Positions 1 through 9,100 of a stretch of DNA of 64,000 bases are shown one piece after another. A program made the position numbers and the translations under genes. Location: contig NZ_BNEM01000001.1 in assembly GCF_018327705.1 (NCBI RefSeq), positions 62,001-126,000 on the forward strand, given 5' to 3'. This DNA comes from Catellatospora sp. TT07R-123 (GTDB lineage: Bacteria > Actinomycetota > Actinomycetes > Mycobacteriales > Micromonosporaceae). The notes below the pieces were generated by a model. The model had not been told where the DNA came from. It saw only the letters and a list, made by a program, of their open reading frames with translations, and made no database searches. Each line of letters opens with the position of its first letter. The stretch's first letter is position 1.

Positions 1-2
1 CG

Positions 3-1655
3 ATGGGAACCGACTCCGCGATCACCGAGCACCTCACCGCGTACGCCGACCGGTGCACGCCCGCCGATGAGGGCCTGCGCGACCTGGTCACCGGTCAGCT
101 GCGCCCGGCGATCCTCAACTTCTTCAGCCAGAACACCCCGAAGGACGACGGGCAGAACGTCGACCTGTCGGCGCTGAAGGCCCGCCTGGGCGGCGTCTGC
201 ACCGTCGTGTCGGTCGACGCGCGGCTGCTCGCGCAGGCGAACGACGCGGCGCGGCTGGATGCCTGGGTCAAGCAGATCGGGCGGGCGTTCGAGATCGCGG
301 GCAGCCAGGGCCCGGTATCGGGCCCGGTCGCGCCGGGGCAGACCCGGCCGGTGGTCCGCACCGCCGACCCCGACGTGCTCGCCGACCTGGCCGCCCACCT
401 GCCGTCCATGGACGCCGGCAAGGAGCTGGCGGCCAAGGCCAAGGAGGGCGCCAACGATCCGAAGACGATCAAATGGGTGTCGGAGCAGCTCGGGCTGCAC
501 GGCGGCGACCCGTACTACCTCGCCGCGGTGTTCAACAACCTCGACCCCAACGATCTGGCGCGGCTGCTGCGCGACCCGGCCAACGGCAGCCTGCTGGCGT
601 ACGCGTTCGCCAAGAACCTGATCACGCCCGAGGCCGCCAAGAAGATCATCGAGGCGATCAGCCACGTCTCCGGCGGCTACGAGATCAGCCCGGAGTACCA
701 GTACCTCCCCGCCGACGCCCGCAACGCGCTGCTGCAGTACCTCGCCGCCGACCCGGCCGCCGCCAGGAACTTCCTGGCCGCCATCGGCCCCGACGGCTGG
801 AAGAAGCTGTTCAACCTGTACGCCGGACAGCCCGTGCCCGGCTCGCACGACTACCCGCTGCGGGTCTTCAAGGTCGTCCTGGACGACACCTCCGACCCGA
901 AGGAGGTGGCGCGGCTGCTGGACCAGCTCGCCGACAGCCTGCCCGGCAACGTCGACGAGGCCGAGTTCAAGCAGTTCGAGCCGCTGCTCAAGCAGCTGCT
1001 GACCACCAACATCCCGAAGCTGCTGGGCCCGGTGCCGCCGTTCGGCGAGCACTCGACCCGCGACATGCAGGACTGGATCAACCGGTTCGCGATCGAACTG
1101 GACCGGGTGAAGAAGTTCAGCGACTGGGCCGAGCAGCACTACAAGGATGCCGGAGACCGCAAGAAGCTGGTCCCCGACCTGATCTTCGGCATCCTGCTGG
1201 AACTCGGGGGCGGCAAGATCACCGAGACGCTCACCGAGAAGCTCGGCGGCACCAAGGCCGCCGAGATGCTCGCCGATGAGCTCACCGGCCTGATCCCGAC
1301 CGACAAGCTCCAGGAGTGGCTGGACAAGAACTTCGAGCCCAAGCCCGGCGACGACTACGACCCGCACAAGTACAGCCGGATCGCGGCCCTGACCACGATC
1401 GTCTACTCGCTGGTGGCGCAGAAGCGGATCAAGCTCGGCGGCAAGCCTGTCACCTGGGAGCAGCTCCAGAACGACGAGGACTTCAAGAAGATGATCGAGG
1501 CCTTCGCCGACAACCGTCCCCCGGAGGACAAGGACAAGGTCGACGAGGCGTTCAAGAAGCGGCGCGGCCTGCTCCAGTGGGCCCAGAAGTACGACCTCGA
1601 CACCGGGACGCTCTACACCGCGGTCATCACCCTCGATGAGAACCTGCTGCCCTAG
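3..1655 (+). CDS. Large hypothetical protein upstream of a WXG100 gene
   Basis: A 550-residue soluble-looking, helix-rich and charged protein without signal peptide or membrane segment. I recognise no domain. It ends just before a WXG100 gene with a strong ribosome binding site, so it may be a partner or large substrate of a type VII (ESX-like) secretion system; that is inference from position only. The ATG lies two bases from the window edge, so the true start could be further upstream. Codon use matches its neighbours. Many Lys/Asp/Glu residues in the C-terminal third (around 380-520) suggest a folded acidic/basic helical domain. Confidence 0.7.
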   Translation: MGTDSAITEHLTAYADRCTPADEGLRDLVTGQLRPAILNFFSQNTPKDDGQNVDLSALKARLGGVCTVVSVDARLLAQANDAARLDAWVKQIGRAFEIAGSQGPVSGPVAPGQTRPVVRTADPDVLADLAAHLPSMDAGKELAAKAKEGANDPKTIKWVSEQLGLHGGDPYYLAAVFNNLDPNDLARLLRDPANGSLLAYAFAKNLITPEAAKKIIEAISHVSGGYEISPEYQYLPADARNALLQYLAADPAAARNFLAAIGPDGWKKLFNLYAGQPVPGSHDYPLRVFKVVLDDTSDPKEVARLLDQLADSLPGNVDEAEFKQFEPLLKQLLTTNIPKLLGPVPPFGEHSTRDMQDWINRFAIELDRVKKFSDWAEQHYKDAGDRKKLVPDLIFGILLELGGGKITETLTEKLGGTKAAEMLADELTGLIPTDKLQEWLDKNFEPKPGDDYDPHKYSRIAALTTIVYSLVAQKRIKLGGKPVTWEQLQNDEDFKKMIEAFADNRPPEDKDKVDEAFKKRRGLLQWAQKYDLDTGTLYTAVITLDENLLP

Positions 1656-1692
1656 CCGACCGGCCGGGGCACCGAATTAAGGAGGACAGCAC

Positions 1693-1968
1693 ATGCCGAC
1701 CGTGAAGGTGACCGAGCAGGCGCATACGGACGCGCGCAGCATGCTCACCATCATCAACAACCAGATGCCCGGACTGATCAACGATCTACAGCGCGTCGGC
1801 CGCGGCCTGAAGAACCCCGACAACTGGGAGGGCCCGCTGGCCCAGCAGTACCGGGGCGTGTGGGACAAGGCCGAGGGCGACCTGAACCGGTGGAAGGAAG
1901 CGCTGACCGAACTCCAGCAGTCCGTCCAGAAGATCCTGACCAACATCTCGCAGGCCGGCGGCGCGTGA
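1693..1968 (+). CDS. WXG100 family protein (ESX/type VII secretion type)
   Basis: A 91-residue protein of the usual WXG100 length (about 100 residues). The WEG motif at residues 45-47 sits in the middle, between two predicted amphipathic helices, as expected for the helix-turn-helix fold of EsxA/EsxB proteins. These are small dimeric substrates or partners of type VII secretion. The ATG is preceded by AAGGAGG at about 1679-1685. No EccC, EccB, EccD or mycosin gene is visible nearby, so any machine must be encoded elsewhere. A hairpin follows the stop codon. Confidence 0.85.
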   Translation: MPTVKVTEQAHTDARSMLTIINNQMPGLINDLQRVGRGLKNPDNWEGPLAQQYRGVWDKAEGDLNRWKEALTELQQSVQKILTNISQAGGA

Positions 1969-1980
1969 GCCGACGGCCTC

Positions 1981-2007
1981 GGGCGGTGCCGCACCCCGGC
2001 ACCGCCC
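1981..2007 (+). terminator. Hairpin between WXG100 and kinase genes
   Basis: Perfect 10-base arms (gggcggtgcc at 1981-1990 and its complement at 1998-2007) with a 7-base loop lie 13 bases after the WXG100 stop. There is no U-tract, as is common in actinomycetes. It could terminate or attenuate transcription, or set 3' ends, since the kinase gene starts only 23 bases later. Confidence 0.55.
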
Positions 2008-2029
2008 GGCCGGTGCGGAAGAGACGGCG

Positions 2030-3427
2030 ATGAACGACGGTCCCGAACTCATCGACGGCTACCGTGACCTGGTACGCATCGGGCACGGCGGCTTCAGCGT
2101 GGTCTACCGCGCCCGCCAGGACGCGTTCGACCGCGACGTGGCGGTGAAGGTGCTGATGGTCGGCTCCGACGAGGCGCTGCACCGCCGCTTCCTGCGCGAG
2201 GCCCGGCTGACCGCCCAGCTCAGCGGCCATCCCCACATCGTGACCATCCTGGACGCCGGGACCACCCGATCCGGGCGGCCGTATCTGGCGACCGAGCTGT
2301 ACGAGCACGGCTCGCTGCACGACCGCGTGCGCGCCGACGGGCCGCTGCCTGCCGCCGAGGCCGCCCGGATCGGCGTGAAGATCGCCGGGGCACTGGCCGC
2401 CGCGCACGAGGCGGGAGTGGTGCACCGCGACGTCAAACCCGGCAACATCCTCGTCTCCCGGTACGGCGAGCCGGTGCTGGCCGACTTCGGGGTCGCCTGG
2501 CTGCGCGACGGCCACACCTCCGGCACCGTGCTGGACGCGTTCTCCCCGCACCACGTCGCCCCGGAGACCGTCGACGGCGGGCAGCTAGGTCCGGCCGCCG
2601 ACGTGTACGCCCTCGGCTCGACGCTGTACCAGCTGGTGACGGGGCGGGCGCCGTACAGCGGCGACGGGGACGAGTCGGTGGCGGCGGTCCTGTGGCGCAC
2701 CGTCCACGACCCGGTGCCCCGCGCCGACACGCCGCGGCTGCCCGGACTCGGCGACGCGCTGGCCACCGCGATGGCCAAGGACCCGGCCGCGCGGTATCCC
2801 GACGGCACCGCGTTCGCGGCCGCACTCGCGGCGCTGCTGGTGGCCGCACCGTCCGATCCGGCACCCGCACCGGCGGCGCCGTCGGCCGACGCGACGCGGT
2901 TCCGGCCCGACCGGGTGCTGGCCGACCCGGCGCCCGCGGCGGCCGCGGGACGGCGCGGAAAGCTGCTCGTCGGCGCGGTCGCCGGGGCTGCGGTGCTGCT
3001 GGCGGCCGCCGTCGCGGTGCGGCTGGGCACCGGGACCGGGCCCGACGAGCCCGCCCGCGCACCGCTGGCGGTGCTGCCCACCGACACGCCGCCGGAGCAG
3101 GCCCGCCCCGGCATGGTGACCGTGCAGGACGACCGGGGGTCGGTGCTGGTGCGGTGGAGCCCGCCACCGCTGCCCGGCGGTCCGCTGGTGGTGCAGGTCC
3201 TGCCCGCCGGGACCGGGATGCGCACCCGCACCGAGCCGGTGCCGGCCGGCACCACGCAACTGCTGGTCGGCGACCTGGACCCGAACACCGGCTACTGCCT
3301 GCGCGTCGGATCGGTCCTGGGTGACCGGGCCCCGGCGCCCGTGGTGTGGTCGCGCCCGGCGTGCGTACGCGATGCGGAGATGCGCGGCCCGTACGCCGAG
3401 GCCGCCCCGACCCCGGAGGTGCACTGA
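2030..3427 (+). CDS. Transmembrane Ser/Thr protein kinase with Fn3-like ectodomain
   Basis: A 465-residue Hanks-type kinase. The catalytic Lys is K40 (VAVK), the catalytic loop HRDVKPGN starts at 132 with D134, and the DFG motif is at 152-154. A Pro/Ala-rich linker (about 272-305) leads to one membrane segment (about 311-331) and an extracellular domain (about 360-445) whose pattern resembles a fibronectin type III repeat. It phosphorylates Ser/Thr of unknown partners at the membrane. It lies between the WXG100 gene and a LamG-like gene whose ATG overlaps its stop codon by one base, so the two are probably translated together. PASTA repeats are absent, unlike PknB. Confidence 0.92.
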   Translation: MNDGPELIDGYRDLVRIGHGGFSVVYRARQDAFDRDVAVKVLMVGSDEALHRRFLREARLTAQLSGHPHIVTILDAGTTRSGRPYLATELYEHGSLHDRVRADGPLPAAEAARIGVKIAGALAAAHEAGVVHRDVKPGNILVSRYGEPVLADFGVAWLRDGHTSGTVLDAFSPHHVAPETVDGGQLGPAADVYALGSTLYQLVTGRAPYSGDGDESVAAVLWRTVHDPVPRADTPRLPGLGDALATAMAKDPAARYPDGTAFAAALAALLVAAPSDPAPAPAAPSADATRFRPDRVLADPAPAAAAGRRGKLLVGAVAGAAVLLAAAVAVRLGTGTGPDEPARAPLAVLPTDTPPEQARPGMVTVQDDRGSVLVRWSPPPLPGGPLVVQVLPAGTGMRTRTEPVPAGTTQLLVGDLDPNTGYCLRVGSVLGDRAPAPVVWSRPACVRDAEMRGPYAEAAPTPEVH

Positions 3428-4176
3428 TGGTCCGCCGTATCCCGACCGCAGCCGCCGTGACGGCGGCCGCGCTGCTGGCGGCCGCCGCGGTGACGGTGCT
3501 GGTCTGGCCGCGCCCGCAGTCCCCCGCCCCGGCCGCGGCCGCGCCGCCGGAGCCGGTCGCCTCGGTGAGGTTCCTGGTCGACGACGCCGGCATCGCCGCC
3601 GCCGACTGCCCGCGCGGCGTCGGCTGGGCCGACGACCCGGTGCACGGCGAGGTGATGGTGCTCGCCGGGCAGTTCTGCCAGACCACCGGCCCGATGATCC
3701 GGACCGCGGGCAGCTGGTCGGTCGCGGCGTGGGTGCGGCTGGCCGAGGCGCCCGACGGGCACGCGATGACGTTCGTGGCCCAGGACGGCGCCTACGCCAG
3801 CGGCTTCTACCTCCAGTACAGCTGGTTCCACCGCAGATGGGTGTGCAACTGGATGCAGGCCGACATGATGAACCCGGCCCGCAACGCGGCCTCGGTCTCC
3901 GACGAGCCGGTGACGACGCAGTGGACCCACCTGGTCGGCACCTACGACGCGGCCACCCGGCGCCTGCTGGTCTACGTCAACGGGGTGCCCGGCCACCCGG
4001 CCGTGATCGGCAGGCCGTGGGCGGCGGGCGGACCGCTGACGATCGGCCGGGGCCGCTGGAACGGCGGCCCCTCCGACGTCGCGCAGGGGCAGGTCACCGA
4101 CGTACGCGTCTGGGGCCGGGCACTGCCGCCCGACGAGGTCCTGAAACTGCGCGACGCCGCCACCCGCGCCTCCTGA
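3427..4176 (+). CDS. LamG/concanavalin-like secreted or anchored protein
   Basis: A 249-residue protein with an N-terminal hydrophobic segment (about 8-28) that serves as signal peptide or anchor. The rest has the LamG-like jelly-roll pattern: WSVAAWVRL, then WTHLVGTYD followed by a YVNG strand and a final VRVWGRAL strand. Such domains bind carbohydrate or protein ligands outside the cell. I chose the ATG that overlaps the kinase stop (TGATG), because the longer reading frame would run inside the kinase. It probably acts with the kinase as an extracytoplasmic binding module. A strong hairpin follows. Confidence 0.8.
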   Translation: MVRRIPTAAAVTAAALLAAAAVTVLVWPRPQSPAPAAAAPPEPVASVRFLVDDAGIAAADCPRGVGWADDPVHGEVMVLAGQFCQTTGPMIRTAGSWSVAAWVRLAEAPDGHAMTFVAQDGAYASGFYLQYSWFHRRWVCNWMQADMMNPARNAASVSDEPVTTQWTHLVGTYDAATRRLLVYVNGVPGHPAVIGRPWAAGGPLTIGRGRWNGGPSDVAQGQVTDVRVWGRALPPDEVLKLRDAATRAS

Positions 4177-4185
4177 CCCGCCGCA

Positions 4186-4219
4186 CCGGCCCGCGCCGCC
4201 GCTGCGCGGCGCGGGCCGG
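4186..4219 (+). terminator. Terminator hairpin after the LamG-like gene
   Basis: A perfect 14-base stem (ccggcccgcgccgc at 4186-4199; complement at 4206-4219) with a 6-base loop starts 9 bases after the stop codon. There is no U-tract. Position and stability fit an actinomycete terminator. Confidence 0.7.
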
Positions 4220-4220
4220 G

Positions 4221-4292
4221 GTTCGTGCAGTTTCGGGGAAAGTGCAGGAATCCGGAGCGCCTTTCGTGCAGTTTCCCCGAAACTGCACGAAC
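4221..4292. repeat. Palindromic repeat with three copies of a 12-base core
   Basis: Perfect 21-base inverted arms occupy 4221-4241 and 4272-4292. The core ttcgtgcagttt occurs at 4222-4233 and 4263-4274 and inverted at 4280-4291, so a second, tighter palindrome (4263-4291, 5-base loop) nests in the right half. It is directly followed by a truncated lectin reading frame. The layout resembles a REP/palindromic element that has spread in the genome; only a genome search could show copy number. Confidence 0.65.
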
Positions 4293-4333
4293 CCCCAGGG
4301 CGGACACTTCGGACAGTCCGGCAGGGATGGTCG

Positions 4334-5104
4334 GTGGTTGCGAAACGCCTCGACGATGTATCGATCTGGCGTCCCGACGGCTCGCTGTCGGTCAACGGGC
4401 GCTGCCTGGACGTGCCCGGCGCCGCCACCGGCAACGGCACCCCGCTCCAGATCTGGGACTGCAACGGCGCCCCCAACCAGCAGTGGTTGCGCCGCCCCGA
4501 TGGCACCCTGGTCAACCCGCGTACGGGCCGCTGCCTGGACTCCCCCGGCGGCGCCACCGGCAACGGCACCCGACTCCAGATCTGGGACTGCAACGGGTCC
4601 GCCGCGCAGCGGGTCACCCCGACCGGCGCGGCACTGCCGTTCCGGGCCGGTGACCGCGTCTCCCTGCGCGTCGTCAGCACCGGCTACCCCCGACCGGCGC
4701 TGCGGCACCAGAACGGCGTCGCCGCGACCAGCCCGATCAGCACCGGCAGCCCGCAGCTGGACCGCAGCGACGCCACCTTCACCGTCCGCGCCGGGCTGGC
4801 CGACGCCTCCTGCTTCTCGTTCGAGGCGGTCGCGCCGACCGGCAACTACCTGCGACACGCGGACTACCGGCTGCGGCTGGCGGCCGACAACGGATCGGCG
4901 CTGCTGCGCGCCGACGCGACGTTCTGCGCCGCCACCGGCGAGCTGGGGCAGGTGACACTGCGGTCGTACAACTTCCCGGACCGCCTGGTGCGGCACTACG
5001 CGTCCCAGGTGTACATCGCGGTGTCGGGCGGGCCTCAGCCCTTCGACGCCGCCGCCGGGTTCGCCGCCGACACCACCTGGTCGGTCGAGCCCGCCCTCAC
5101 CTGA
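4334..5104 (+). CDS. Ricin B-lectin plus AbfB domain protein, probably 5'-truncated
   Basis: The N-terminal part holds two ricin-type beta-trefoil repeats (each with RCLD, GNGT and LQIWDCNG motifs) and the C-terminal part (about 115-250) looks like an arabinose-binding AbfB domain (NYLRHADYRL, DATF). Both are carbohydrate-binding modules normally fused to secreted glycosidases. The frame starts at a GTG inside what would be the first trefoil repeat, with no signal peptide and no catalytic domain, right after a palindromic repeat. It is probably the 3' remnant of a larger secreted enzyme gene, although expression as a short protein cannot be ruled out. Confidence 0.65.
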   Translation: MVAKRLDDVSIWRPDGSLSVNGRCLDVPGAATGNGTPLQIWDCNGAPNQQWLRRPDGTLVNPRTGRCLDSPGGATGNGTRLQIWDCNGSAAQRVTPTGAALPFRAGDRVSLRVVSTGYPRPALRHQNGVAATSPISTGSPQLDRSDATFTVRAGLADASCFSFEAVAPTGNYLRHADYRLRLAADNGSALLRADATFCAATGELGQVTLRSYNFPDRLVRHYASQVYIAVSGGPQPFDAAAGFAADTTWSVEPALT

Positions 5105-5113
5105 CCGCCGGAA

Positions 5114-5159
5114 GGAAGGGCACCTTCTTATCGCTTTCTGCAGAAGAAGGTGCCCTTCC
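5114..5159. terminator. Hairpin of the GAAGGGCACCTTCT family
   Basis: Perfect 16-base arms (ggaagggcaccttctt at 5114-5129 and complement at 5144-5159) with a 14-base loop, 10 bases after the lectin stop codon. The same stem sequence recurs at 56662-56705 with a different loop, so it is a dispersed repeat that may serve as a terminator. Confidence 0.65.
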
Positions 5160-5233
5160 CAACACGTCGTCGCGGCTCCGCATCGCACCGGCCGGTCCGG
5201 CCGCTCGCGGTGTCCTGGCCCGGTCTCCGGCGC

Positions 5234-6106
5234 GTGATCCATGATCTACGCTCGGCCTTCGTGGGCTACTACGGAACATGGGTGCTGGCGAGGAGTCCCG
5301 ACCGCCTCCTCGTCGAGATACCAGAGGTCAAGGCAGCCTTCGGGTCGCTCTTCTGGAGACTGGAGGACCGCGGCGACGGCTGGCAGCTCGCACGCATCAT
5401 CCCCAACAGCCATGAGTGGCCACGGGTCGGCGGCGGCCTGCACGACCTCGTGGCGGCGACCGACGCTCCCGTCCTCGCTGCGTGGGTGTCCGAGTCCTCC
5501 TGCGCACGCGTCGTCGCGGCGACGCCCGCGGGCCACAGCTGGTCACGGCATGTCAGCGCCTACCGGGGCCTGGCACAGGACCCTTGCGGTTTCGACCACC
5601 GGCGTTTCGCGACTCTACGTCTGGCTCCAGGCGAGCGCGTCGACGAACACGACACACCCACACCGGCAGCGGACATCCTCACCTGGGCCCGCGCGGCGGC
5701 GCTGCCTGCCGACCGAGCAGCGGTGACCGATGTTCTCGCGTCTGCTGGGCTCAACGGCCACGACCGCGTGCAGGCTCTCGTGGACGCGATCGGTGCGCGG
5801 CGGGTGTCGGAGATCCCCAGGTTGTTCGAACCTCAGGAAGGCGACTGGTGGGACGCCTGGTTCCAGGGCGACACGGCCGGCTTGCGGCTGTGCAGGCGCT
5901 GGACCGCCGACGGCGAGGAGCCGACAGACTGGAACCGCGAGCGCCCCTGGGATGACGACTACCTTGACTTCATCGATAAGGTATGCGCATCCGTCTACGG
6001 CACCGGCATGCCCCGACACGAGATCGTCGCCTTGGCGCGGGCCCTGGATGAGCGCTGGACCGCTGAGATGGCGCTGAACAGACAGACGCGAGTCGGGAGG
6101 CGGTGA
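5234..6106 (+). CDS. Hypothetical protein
   Basis: About 290 residues, soluble, acidic and Trp-rich (WWDAWFQ, DDDYLDF). I recognise no family. The frame is open further upstream, but that part lies within the upstream hairpin and reads as low-complexity Arg/Pro. I chose the GTG at 5234 (VIHDLRSAFVGYY); a GTG at 5261 is possible. Codon third positions are somewhat less GC-rich than in its neighbours, which may indicate a more recent acquisition. A bidirectional hairpin follows. Confidence 0.6.
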   Translation: MIHDLRSAFVGYYGTWVLARSPDRLLVEIPEVKAAFGSLFWRLEDRGDGWQLARIIPNSHEWPRVGGGLHDLVAATDAPVLAAWVSESSCARVVAATPAGHSWSRHVSAYRGLAQDPCGFDHRRFATLRLAPGERVDEHDTPTPAADILTWARAAALPADRAAVTDVLASAGLNGHDRVQALVDAIGARRVSEIPRLFEPQEGDWWDAWFQGDTAGLRLCRRWTADGEEPTDWNRERPWDDDYLDFIDKVCASVYGTGMPRHEIVALARALDERWTAEMALNRQTRVGRR

Positions 6107-6126
6107 CGCGCCTCCCGACAGCGGCC

Positions 6127-6172
6127 GACAGGTGCCGCGCCATCCACCCGGGGCGGCGGCGCGGCACCTGTC
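6127..6172. terminator. Bidirectional terminator hairpin
   Basis: Perfect 15-base arms (gacaggtgccgcgcc at 6127-6141; complement at 6158-6172) lie between two convergent genes, 20 bases after one stop and 6 bases before the other. Confidence 0.75.
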
Positions 6173-6178
6173 ACGAGG

Positions 6179-9100
6179 TCAGTTGTAGACCTCCAGCTCG
6201 TAGATGCGGGCGGCGGCGTTGCCACCCTGTTCGGCGGTGATGATGCTGAGCTTCACGTAGCGGCCCGTGGCGGCCACGGTGTGGGTGCTGCTGTCGGCGG
6301 TGTTGCCGCGCGCCTGCACCACGGTCGTCCAGGTGACCCCGTCGGCCGAGGTCTGGATGTCGAAGTCCTTGGTGTTCCAGGTCGCCGACTCCCCGCCCGC
6401 GCCCGCGTGCCGGACCGTGAACGACTTGATCGCGTACGACTGCCCGAGGTCCACCTGCAGGAACTTGGTGGTCGCGGTGGAGCAGAACTTGTCGGAGCCG
6501 CCGCCGCTGACCGAGCCGTTGACGGCCTTGGCCGGGCTCTCGTCGGTGTTGCACGCCGCCGACCCGGTCGCGGTCTTGTTCAGCGCGACGTTGGTCGAGC
6601 CCGACGAGCCGGGGGTGCCGTACGCCTCGAACTCGTAGAGGCGGGTCGGGGTCGCCGCCGACTGGGTGCCGGTGATGACGTTGATGCGGGCGTACCGGCC
6701 GGTGGCGGTGACGTTGTGCGTGGTGGTGGCGGCGGTGTTGCCGCGTGCCTGGACCACGGTGGTCCAGGTGGTGCCGTCGGGCGAGGTCTGGATGTCGAAG
6801 TCCTTGGTGTTCCAGCTCGCCGACTCGCCGCCGGCCGAGGCGTGGCGCACGGTGAACGACGTGATCGCGTACGACTGGCCGAGGTCCACCTGGAGGAACG
6901 CCGACGTCGCCGCCGAGCAGAACTTGTCGGAGGTGCCGCCGGTCCAGGAGCCGTTGACGGCCTTGGCCGCGCTCTCGTTGGTGTTGCACGCCGCCGAGCT
7001 GGTCACCGGCCGGTTGAGCGCGATGTTGGTCGGCCCGGTGCTCGTGGTGTCGAACGACGGCGGCGCGTCGGCCACCGCGCTGCCCCAGCCCGTGTTGGCG
7101 GTGGTGCCCAGCGTGAAGTCGAGCGTGCCGCCACCGGCCACGAACGATTCGGCCAGCCACGGCTTGGTCGAGGCGGTGCCGTTGACCGACAGCGACTGGA
7201 CGTAGAACGTCGAGGCGGACGCGTTCGGGGCGTTGATCGTCAGGTTGACGCCGTTGCCGCGGTGGATGACGACCTGCGGGAACAGCGGGCTGGTCAGCAG
7301 CAGCTCGGCGCGGCCGGGCGCCAGCGGCTGCAGGCCCATCGCCGACCAGGCGTACCAGGCCGACATGGCGCCCAGGTCGTCCTGCCCGGGGATGCCGCCG
7401 GGGGTGTTGGACCACATCGTGTTGAGGATCTGCCGGAGCGTCTGCTGCGCCTTGTACGGCTGACCGGAGAAGTTGTACAGCCACGGGGCGCCGATGGACG
7501 GCTCGTTGTCCAGCTCGGACTTGAGCCCGCCCGCGCCCGACAGCGCCCAGCTGCCGTCGGAGTTGTGGAAGTACGAGTCCAGGCGGCTGTTGGCGGAGGC
7601 GTTGCCGCCCATCTTGTCGAACAGACCCTTCACGTTGTGCGGGACCATCCACGTGTACTGCGCGGCGCTGCCCTCGGCGAAGCCCGCCGAGTCGGCCGCG
7701 TTGAGCGCTGGCCAGGTGCCGTCCTCGCGCCGGTTCTGGATGTAGCCGGTCGCCGGGTTGTAGACGTTCTTCCAGTACTGGGCGCGGGCCAGGAACGTGC
7801 TCGCCGTGCCGGTCTGGCCGAGGCGGGCGGCCAGCTGCGAGATGCCGAAGTCGGCGGCGACGTCCTCCAGGGTCTCCCCGGCGCCGCCCCAGGCGTTGCT
7901 GCTCTCCGGGATGTAGTGGATGTTGAGCCACTTGTCCAGCGAGGGCCGCTCCCCCACCACCATGACGTTCCAGCCGTCGCTGCTCAGGTCGGCGGCGGTG
8001 ACGTTGGTCGCGGCGTTGACCATGGAGGTCAGCGCGGCGGACGCGCCGAAGTTGGTGCCACCGAAGGCGTAGATGCTGGGCAGCGCGGCGTGGGCGGGGT
8101 CGCCCGTCATGACGTGGGTGCCGCCCTGGTTGTGGGTCCAGCGGTCCCAGACGCCGCCGTTCTGGTTGGCCTGGTTGAGCAGCGACTGGGCCATGTCGCC
8201 GCCGATGTCGGGCCGCAGCAGGGTGACCAGTTGCAGCTGGCCGCGGTAGACGTCCCAGCCGGAGAAGTTGGCGTACTGCGCGGACTGCCCGGCCGACAGC
8301 GAGTGCACCTGCTGGTCCATGCCGGTGTACTGGCCGTTGGCGTCGCTGAACACGTTGGGGTGCAGCAGCGCGTGGTAGAGCGCGGTGTAGAAGGTGGACT
8401 GCTGGGCGGTGGTGCCGCCGGTGATCTCGGCGCGGCCGAGCTCGGTGTTCCAGGCGGCGGTGGCACCGGTGCGCACGCTGTCGAAGGTGGTCCCGGCCGG
8501 GTTCTCGGCGTTGAGGTTGGCCGAGGCGTTGGCGGCGCTGACGTACGAGATGCCCACGCGCACCCCGACGGTGCGGCCGGAGGACAGATCGAAGCTGACG
8601 TACCCGCCGGAGCCGCGCCCGGCCACCGGCCAGCCGTCGGTGCCGTACGTGGTGCCGCCGCTGGCGGTGGTGGTCCCGGCCCGCAGCGTGCCGTCCTGCC
8701 AGGTGCCGGTGGTGGCGAACGGCTTGTCGAACACGGCGGTGAAGTACAGCGTGTAGTAGCTGCGCCGCCCGATCGCGTTGATGTAGCCGCAGAAGTTGCC
8801 GCTGGTCACCGAGCCGCTGATGGTGCGGTTGGCGGAGTCGATGCTGACCGTGGCCGCGCTGGAGCCGACCTCGGAGCTGGAGGTCCGCACGAGCATGCTC
8901 GCGGTGCCCGCCGGGTAGGTGAACTTCCCGGAGCCGGTGCGGGTGGTCGCGGTCAGCTCGGTGTCCACCCCGGAGCCGAGCAGCACCCGGTAGTAGCCCG
9001 CGGTCGCGGTCTCGTTGCTGTGCGAGAAGTTGCTGGCGTAGGTGGCGTCGGTGCTGTCGGCGCTGGGTGAGGAGCCGACGGTGCCGACGTACGGCATGAA

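Noticed and set aside
6281-9070. Long plus-strand open frame of 929 codons opposite the GH92 gene
   Set aside because: Product is Gly/Arg/Val-rich with no domain; it is the antisense shadow of the mannosidase caused by high GC.
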